This document shows positions 58,701 through 64,000 of a stretch of DNA of 64,000 nt, in pieces. The translations under genes were made by a program, and so were the position numbers. How positions within the stretch are numbered: position 1 is the first letter of the stretch; each line of letters opens with the position of its first letter. The notes under the pieces are model-generated. The model saw nothing but the letters and a program-made list of their open reading frames with translations. It had not been told where the DNA came from and did no database searches. This DNA comes from Mesodorylaimus sp. YZB2_4. Lineage: Eukaryota > Nematoda > Enoplea > Dorylaimida > Dorylaimidae. Where the stretch lies: the NCBI GenBank assembly GCA_030248295.1, contig JASANH010000193.1, positions 310,001 to 374,000 on the forward strand, given 5' to 3'.

Positions 58701-61074
58701 GTTAGTCGTCCCAAGACATCCAGGCGGTATGCATTTTTCAAAAGAAGACGAACCGCACCCGTTTTCGAGGCGAATGCTCCACTCGCAATGTAACTAATAA
58801 ACAAAAACTTGCCTCTGAACAATAGTAGTGGCAGGCGTAGAATGGATGAACGGATTGGTACAGAGGGAGCGCGTCAATCAAGACAGCATTCTGCTGTTGC
58901 TATTGGACCTCAGAGAGGACATTTTGTGCATGTTTTTCAAATTGTAAGATATCTGTGCCACGAAGGCGACCAGGGTCAGCCGAGCGAGAAGAGGTGTGAT
59001 GAGTTCGAGGAGTACGTATTAACGGGGTGATCAGTCTTTGGTCAATGGAGGCTAAGTGTCTTGTAGACTAGGCAGGGAGGAGAACGCTATTGACAGAAAA
59101 GACTTCCAAGAAGAGGTTCCGTCGAAAACAAGTTCGAATCGCGGGAAGTAATAACAGCACAGGAAGGATGCCCTTCTTGTGCAAACATGTCTATAAATCC
59201 TCTCCCTATCCATGAGGCCTGCCTTAAGCAAGACATTATCCAGGGGTACTTAGGATACTTTCAAAAACATCCGCTGACCTAATTTGGAGAGCTTAAAACA
59301 ACTCACAGAGCCTTCAATACTTTGATCATGCTCAGCGATCACTAATATAATTAATCCAAGCGTCCTAAAGTAAGAGATGTCAAGAACCAGTTTCTGTCAC
59401 CTGGTCCCACTTACGACTGGTCGAAGATGCGAAAGAGGAAAAGAGCAAACATGGGCATCCAACCTAGACGTGCCACCTGTGTGCCATAAATAAACCATCC
59501 TCGATTTCCCTCAATTCATGCCTCACTAGAGTAATTCTGCGGGCTCATATTCGCTGTGGAAATGTGTAACGCGGGCGGCTGCTGGTGTCTTCAGTGACTG
59601 TAAAAAGTAGGCTAAACCCATCCTCGATGCGGGCCTCACCCGCTGGACATTGAACGAAATGCGATTACCGTACTTGATGCACATGGAACAGCCGGAGTAA
59701 ACAGTGCTGTGCACAATATCCGACCATGGCCGCGGAAGTCCGCTCAAGCACCAGCCATTGAGGCAAAATAGGCAACGCAACCGAAATGTCAAAACGTGCC
59801 AATTCGCAAATTGGTCGGAACGAGGAACGTACTCGCGACTAACTCCCACCCGTAGGTCTACATATACAGAAAAAAAGTGACTACCTGACTCGAAAAGATA
59901 ACAATTTCGAGTCCGCGGTCTATAAAATTCAAAATCGACAGAGTCGGGAAAAGTATAAAAAATATTCAAAAAACTTTCACGCTGCCCTACAAGGTTAGGT
60001 TCGTTGTTGGACCCATACTTTTCACCTGTAACAGAGACCAGAGTCGATGAATACGCAATAGAGGCGAACCTGGCAACGCAAACACGGGCGTCGTCCTACT
60101 CTGCCCACTGCCGTATAAGGATGAGAGCAAGAGCCAACTTTCTGGTGGTCCATCCTATCAATACATTTACTCTACTGTATATGCGAGTATGTGCGATAAC
60201 TATGTACACAGATGAAGGACGCCAGACAGCTTAGCGTGAAACATAGTTTACCTGTTTGTGGAAAGGTCAAGTCGTTTTGTTCGAACTGGAACAAACACGC
60301 TCTTTTGGTTGTCATCACAGCTGGAATGGCGATGCTTCCTTCCTGTCGGTTTTAGCACGCTTGCCTGCTCTTCGTAGGCCCTCCTGACTGGTATCTATGA
60401 ATCGACGTCATAGCTACTGCTTTCGTAACTGGGTATTGTAAGCTCCGAACGAGCACGTGTAATCAATGGCTAAACTTGTATCACCAAGGAGGCAAGAGCC
60501 GAACACGGCGGCTGACTGGCTCATAAAAAAGCAGCCACTTTCAAAATAAGTTTAGGAAAAACTTGCAAATTTGAATATAAAAATCGCATAAATATATTTT
60601 TAGTGCTGGGCCGACATGCATCGCACCAAAGCTATTTCACGAGCTTTTCATCCAGCTTCTGAATAAAAACGTTATGGCACGTAGATATTCCAGTCCTCCA
60701 ATAATCAAATGCTACCTGCAAATCGCTTGCTCTCCGTAAATCTTGGCCAAGCATATGCGCATTATAAAGAAGCGGTTTCAGACAGAAATCCATCGATTCT
60801 TCAAACTGTGCCAAACTTTTTGCGGGTATGGTAAGCAAAGTTAGTTGACTAACAAATTATAAATAACAGTTTCAAAGATTTTCAAATTTTAATTAAGTTT
60901 TGCCTCGAGGGTACATACTGTACTCGTGTCTCTCTCATTTAGATCTGGCTCTCAAGTGGCTCCCCGACAAGTGCTATGCACTGTGGAGTGATTTGTTCTT
61001 CTTTTCCTTCCAAAAAACATCAGATATTATGATTCAGGATCACGAATAAGCAATAAGGTATAGTTAAAGACGGA

Positions 61075-61195
61075 AAGCGTGATCTTCCTGAGAGTGCTCA
61101 CCTGAGTAATCGCGGAGTGCCTGACATGGCGTGAGCCAGAATGGGATGGTCCAGATGGTATCTTCCATCGACAGCATTCCGGCCTCGATTAAAAA
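61075..61195 (+). repeat. Direct repeat copy A flanking the single-TM gene
   Basis: GTGATCTTCCTGAGAGTGCT is shared with copy B, and similarity continues through GAGTAATCGCGGA, TGCCTGA and TGGTCCAGATGGTAT to CATCGACAGCATT. Copy A lacks a stretch of about 18 bases present in B. Confidence 0.75.
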
Positions 61196-61368
61196 TGGCA
61201 GTAGAGCGGGAAGGGTACGATTCTAGAATGGTCGGTTTATCATCGATAGTCAATATGGCACTTGGTCGTACAAGATCCGTGTCCAAATCGTTTATATTCG
61301 TAGTGCATTTGCCCATAAGCAGGCTAGAGGACTGGAGCGCAGCCATTTTCATCCAGTATGTAACCAGC

Positions 61369-61492
61369 GTTCCAGGCGGCGGGATATAGTCGAGACCAGG
61401 GATATAGTCGCGAGACTTGCCTACCTCCAGTCGGAGTTTTTTTGCCCAGAGACTTTGGTCTCGACTATCTCCCGCCGCCTGGGTGCTGGTAC
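61369..61492. repeat. Inverted repeat with 26-base arms, MITE core in the loop
   Basis: CCAGGCGGCGGGATATAGTC followed by GAGACC (from about 61373) is complementary, with one mismatch, to GGTCTCGACTATCTCCCGCC followed by GCCTGG (ending about 61490). The loop holds the MITE-family block CTTGCCTACCTCCAGTCGGAG. It could be a rearranged MITE copy. Confidence 0.65.
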
Positions 61493-61704
61493 AAGTAGAT
61501 GATGCGCTGAATGACTTTGATATGCCAGCCCACCATGAACGCAATCTCGTTCCTTCCTGCCCCACGAAATGACATCGCACGGATTACGTGGTTTCTGTTT
61601 CTTGAGGCGCAAGCCATCGAGTACATGTCAGGCACATCGAGCATACACATCAGGGCGCACATGAAAGCTCGAACATTCACGACATCACCAGCATCACCAT
61701 GCGA

Positions 61705-62145
61705 TCACTTCTTGGCCGTGTTTTGCAGTTGGAGACTCGGCTGCTTTTTGAGGTCGATGATCGACTTCGCCTTTCCCGATTTACCGCCGATGGCGCTCTG
61801 AGCGGCCTTTTCGGACGTGAGCTTCAGTTCGGGACCCTTGGCCGACGGAGCCGACGTCATTGACTTTGCCTTTTGCGAGCCACCTGCAGCCGGCGATTCT
61901 TTGGCTGACGGTTCTTTGGGAGCTTCGGGAGCGTCGCCAGCTGGGGCCGGTGCTTCTCCTCCTTCGGGTGCGGCTGGCGGCGGCGCCTCTTCTTTCGGCT
62001 CGTCTTTCGGCTTCGAGCCGCCGCACAGGACGACGATCAAGGCGATGCTCAACGACACGCACGCCGTCACCACGCCGCCCAACACAGCCATCATCCATTG
62101 CTGCTGCTCGATCACCGATTGACTCATTTCGGGTATTGGCGCCAT
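61705..62145 (-). CDS. Small single-TM protein with Pro/Ala/Glu-rich tail
   Basis: 146 residues from ATG 62145, uninterrupted. Residues 1-16 are polar (MAPIPEMSQSVIEQQQ). One membrane segment follows (AVLGGVVTACVSLSIALIVV). Then come a Lys/Asp/Glu stretch, a Pro/Ala/Gly-rich linker and a basic, Ser-rich end (GGKSGKAKSIIDLKKQPSLQ). There is no signal peptide, so a type III or signal-anchor topology is likely. GC-rich third positions resemble those of the unknown gene at 19751. An in-frame upstream extension to 62271 exists but is low-complexity basic. I do not recognise the family; short single-TM proteins with such tails are known among nematode sperm proteins, but that is only an impression. 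Confidence 0.65.
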   Translation of the reverse strand: MAPIPEMSQSVIEQQQWMMAVLGGVVTACVSLSIALIVVLCGGSKPKDEPKEEAPPPAAPEGGEAPAPAGDAPEAPKEPSAKESPAAGGSQKAKSMTSAPSAKGPELKLTSEKAAQSAIGGKSGKAKSIIDLKKQPSLQLQNTAKK

Positions 62146-62291
62146 TGCTCGCACGCTTCCGCTCGTACCCTTCCTTCGATTCAAGACACGCCTGTGGACC
62201 GGTTCGACCTTTGCTCGCACGTGCACGGAATGATAAGGGGTGCTTGGAGTGCTGCTTATATGCCCTCTCAAAGCAACCGAAGTGAGAAAGT

Positions 62292-62440
62292 GTAAAGGAA
62301 AGTGTGATCTTCCTGAGAGTGCTCACGGGAGTAATCGCGGAATGCCTGATGTGGCGCGAACCATCATGGGATCGGAGTGCAATAGCAAGTGGTCCAGATG
62401 GTATTCCAGCGACACATCGACAGCATTTTGGCCCCGATCA
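62292..62440 (+). repeat. Direct repeat copy B flanking the single-TM gene
   Basis: See copy A at 61075-61195; about 85% similar by eye. Copy B is followed within 10 bases by a full MITE copy (62447), and copy A is followed by a MITE-like inverted repeat, so a larger unit may have been duplicated. Confidence 0.75.
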
Positions 62441-62446
62441 AAAGTG

Positions 62447-62632
62447 TGTAACCAAGCCTGGCAGGCATAGGAGGGAGGCGGCCGACCGAAGTCAGCGGGA
62501 CAAAAACGCCGATTGGAGCAGGCAAGTCTTGCGACTATACTTATGGCTGAAACATCAACCCGAGGGGTTGACCGAGGGGTTCCCAGCCAGGGGTCTCCCA
62601 CTCACCATGGCCTACCAGGCACGAGAGTTACA
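62447..62632 (+). repeat. TGTAACC-family MITE, full length
   Basis: 186 bases from TGTAACCAAGCCTGGCAGGC to CCTACCAGGCACGAGAGTTACA, the best-preserved pair of inverted termini in the window. The core GCCGACCGAAGTCAGCGGGAC and GGCTGAAACATCAACCC are present. Confidence 0.8.
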
Positions 62633-62637
62633 TTCCT

Positions 62638-62835
62638 TCCTGGATTGCCCGGGTGCAGCAGCTGTCGCCGGATGAGAAGGCGATGTACTTCCCGGATGAG
62701 GATAACGGTGGTATTCCGTTTGGACATGACGAGTCTTTGGTTTCGGTGGAGTCAGTGCCGTCGGGTGACGACGGACAAGTACTGACTCCAGTGGTCGGGG
62801 TAGTGGCCCCTGGGCCAGTTTCGATGGTGGCTTGA
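62638..62835 (+). pseudogene. C-terminal end of a Gypsy-like polyprotein (probable)
   Basis: A short open frame (RVQQLSPDEKAMYFPDEDNG, then acidic and ending PGPVSMVA and a stop) lies in the position and sense expected for the end of Pol, about 800 bases before an LTR. No catalytic domain is visible because a MITE occupies the sequence just upstream. Assignment rests on position only. Confidence 0.35.
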
Positions 62836-63650
62836 TTCGTCGTGGAGTGGCCCACGGATGCGCCCGGCCAGAGGGTTCGTCTGGTTGGGATCGACTAACT
62901 CTAAGGTGTGGCTCATTTTTGTTTTCTTTTTAAGTGGGCTGTACCAATTTTTTCGGCCCCGCCTCAGCCGTGTGGTAGACTTCGTGGGGATTTCTTGGTT
63001 TCACTGATGTACGGTGCATTATTCGTCCGCCTAGTCTGTCGACATCTGGACTGGGTTACGGAGTCTGGACTATCTTCTAGTCTCTGTGCACACCCTCGGA
63101 TTTTCATGTCCGATTTACTGTACCTACTGGACATTGTCTGGTTATGTACGGGCACAGGCTTGACCCTGTCTTGGGGGGTTTCAGGCCGTGCTGGGGTCAG
63201 GAGGTTTAACGCTACCGGATGATTGTCTGGTAGTGTGCCTGGCCGGTGGTCCTCTTCCTTTTCAGCCATCGTCATCCAGCCACTGAAGAACGAGTGATGT
63301 TCTGTGATTCTGTTGTGTTGTGCTGGGGTGACGTGTGGTGATGAGCGTTGCTGTCCCAGGTACTTTGGAGTGCGCCTCTGTCGACCATAGGGCCGTCTGG
63401 GGAGTCGCATATGCGCGTGTCACCTGGGGGACTGGCTGGACAACAGCAGTTGCCTATCTTCACTGATCTCCTCTGACTCCGGTTTCGGGTTCCTGGTATC
63501 GCTGCTTGCTGGGCCTTCTCTCACTGGTTCGTCTGATCCCTGCTTTCTTAGCCTGACCGACTTGGACTATTTTTCTGGGATCCCTTATTTGAAGGTGTCC
63601 TACTTTTCACGGGAAACTTGGGGTCACGCTTCTTTTAAGGAGGGGAGGAA
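62836..63650 (+). mobile_element. Internal 3' region and polypurine tract of a Gypsy-like element
   Basis: Non-coding sequence leading to the purine run AAGGAGGGGAGGAA (63637-63650) directly before an LTR start. That arrangement is the polypurine tract of an LTR retrotransposon. No envelope-like frame was seen. Confidence 0.55.
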
Positions 63651-64000
63651 TGTAGTAGGCATGGACTAGGCATGTACTATGCCCTCTGGCCTATGAGTGC
63701 ACTGGTTCAGGGAACTGGTCCGCCTCTTCTAAGTCAGGGCCAGCACGAGACCGAGAGCGAGCTCGAGCGAGGTCGAGTGACTGGTCTGATTGTAGGCATC
63801 GGTATACAACTAGTCTTGAGTTCCTGGTCTGACCTTGCTCTGTGAGCACTTCGGGCTCAGGTCCGTCAGAACCCCTTTGACGGCAGACACGTGCGGCTGC
63901 TCCCTGAATCGTGAGTCTATACGGCCTCCTTGGTGTGGGACAGTAAGTGTTCAAGAAGTGTCCGCGGACTGCGCGGGTTGGTTCCTGTGGCTTGAGCCAT
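63651..64000 (+). mobile_element. 3' LTR of a Gypsy-like element, cut by the window edge
   Basis: Starts TGTAGTAGGC after the purine tract and aligns with the solo LTR at 14446. It ends at the window edge within CCTGTGGCTTGAGCCAT. Confidence 0.65.

Noticed and set aside
59526-59969. A 147-codon minus-strand gene
   Set aside because: Only the last 20 or so codons after a good acceptor look plausible; the rest has no recognisable domain and no supported start.

Overview
This window is from a compact, intron-rich invertebrate animal genome. The genes are split by GT-AG introns, many only about 48-70 bases long. The recognisable genes are conserved animal genes, and between and inside them lie transposable elements. 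A local group of CK1/TTBK-like kinases, plus small unplaced proteins beside it, is reminiscent of nematodes (possibly an early-branching lineage, since the MAD1 here is closer to the vertebrate form than I would expect from Caenorhabditis). That placement is an inference with low to moderate confidence.

Layout. 1-1683 (minus): 5' part of a gene with one C2H2-type finger, running off the left edge. 4936-9637 (plus): a FEZ/UNC-76 orthologue with a long first intron. 9.7-11.2 kb: nested MITE-like repeats. 12204-17503 (minus): a complete ten-exon P5C dehydrogenase (ALDH4A1 family) whose introns hold MITEs, a solo LTR and a small perfect hairpin. 18760-19618 (minus): a decayed CK1-like kinase. 19751-21370 (plus): a six-exon unknown protein. 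21790-22260 (plus): a CK1-like fragment split by a MITE. 24600-25858 (plus): an intact CK1/TTBK-like kinase. 26.1-27.5 kb: a BEL/Pao deletion derivative. 28440-30480 (plus): an F-box-like protein. 30.7-38.7 kb: a mariner remnant into which a 7.36-kb BEL/Pao element (minus sense) has inserted; its LTRs and 5-bp target duplication are complete. 39.4-41.9 kb (minus): a two-TM membrane protein. 44904-48012 (minus): MAD1, head-to-head with SUPV3L1 (48726-51299, plus). 51470-53887 (plus): mitochondrial ribosomal protein mS34. 54139-55712 (minus): an ARL4-type GTPase. 55.7-61.7 kb: mostly empty. 61705-62145 (minus): a small single-TM protein flanked by direct repeats. 62.6-64.0 kb: the 3' end of a Gypsy-like LTR element.

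The genes do not form one pathway. Two of them, SUPV3L1 (mitochondrial RNA helicase) and mS34 (mitochondrial ribosome), sit head-to-tail 170 bases apart, and P5C dehydrogenase is also mitochondrial. MAD1 acts in the spindle checkpoint, FEZ in axonal transport, and ARL4 in membrane and actin signalling. Exon boundaries were derived by hand from splice signals, reading phase and remembered family conservation; no search was run.
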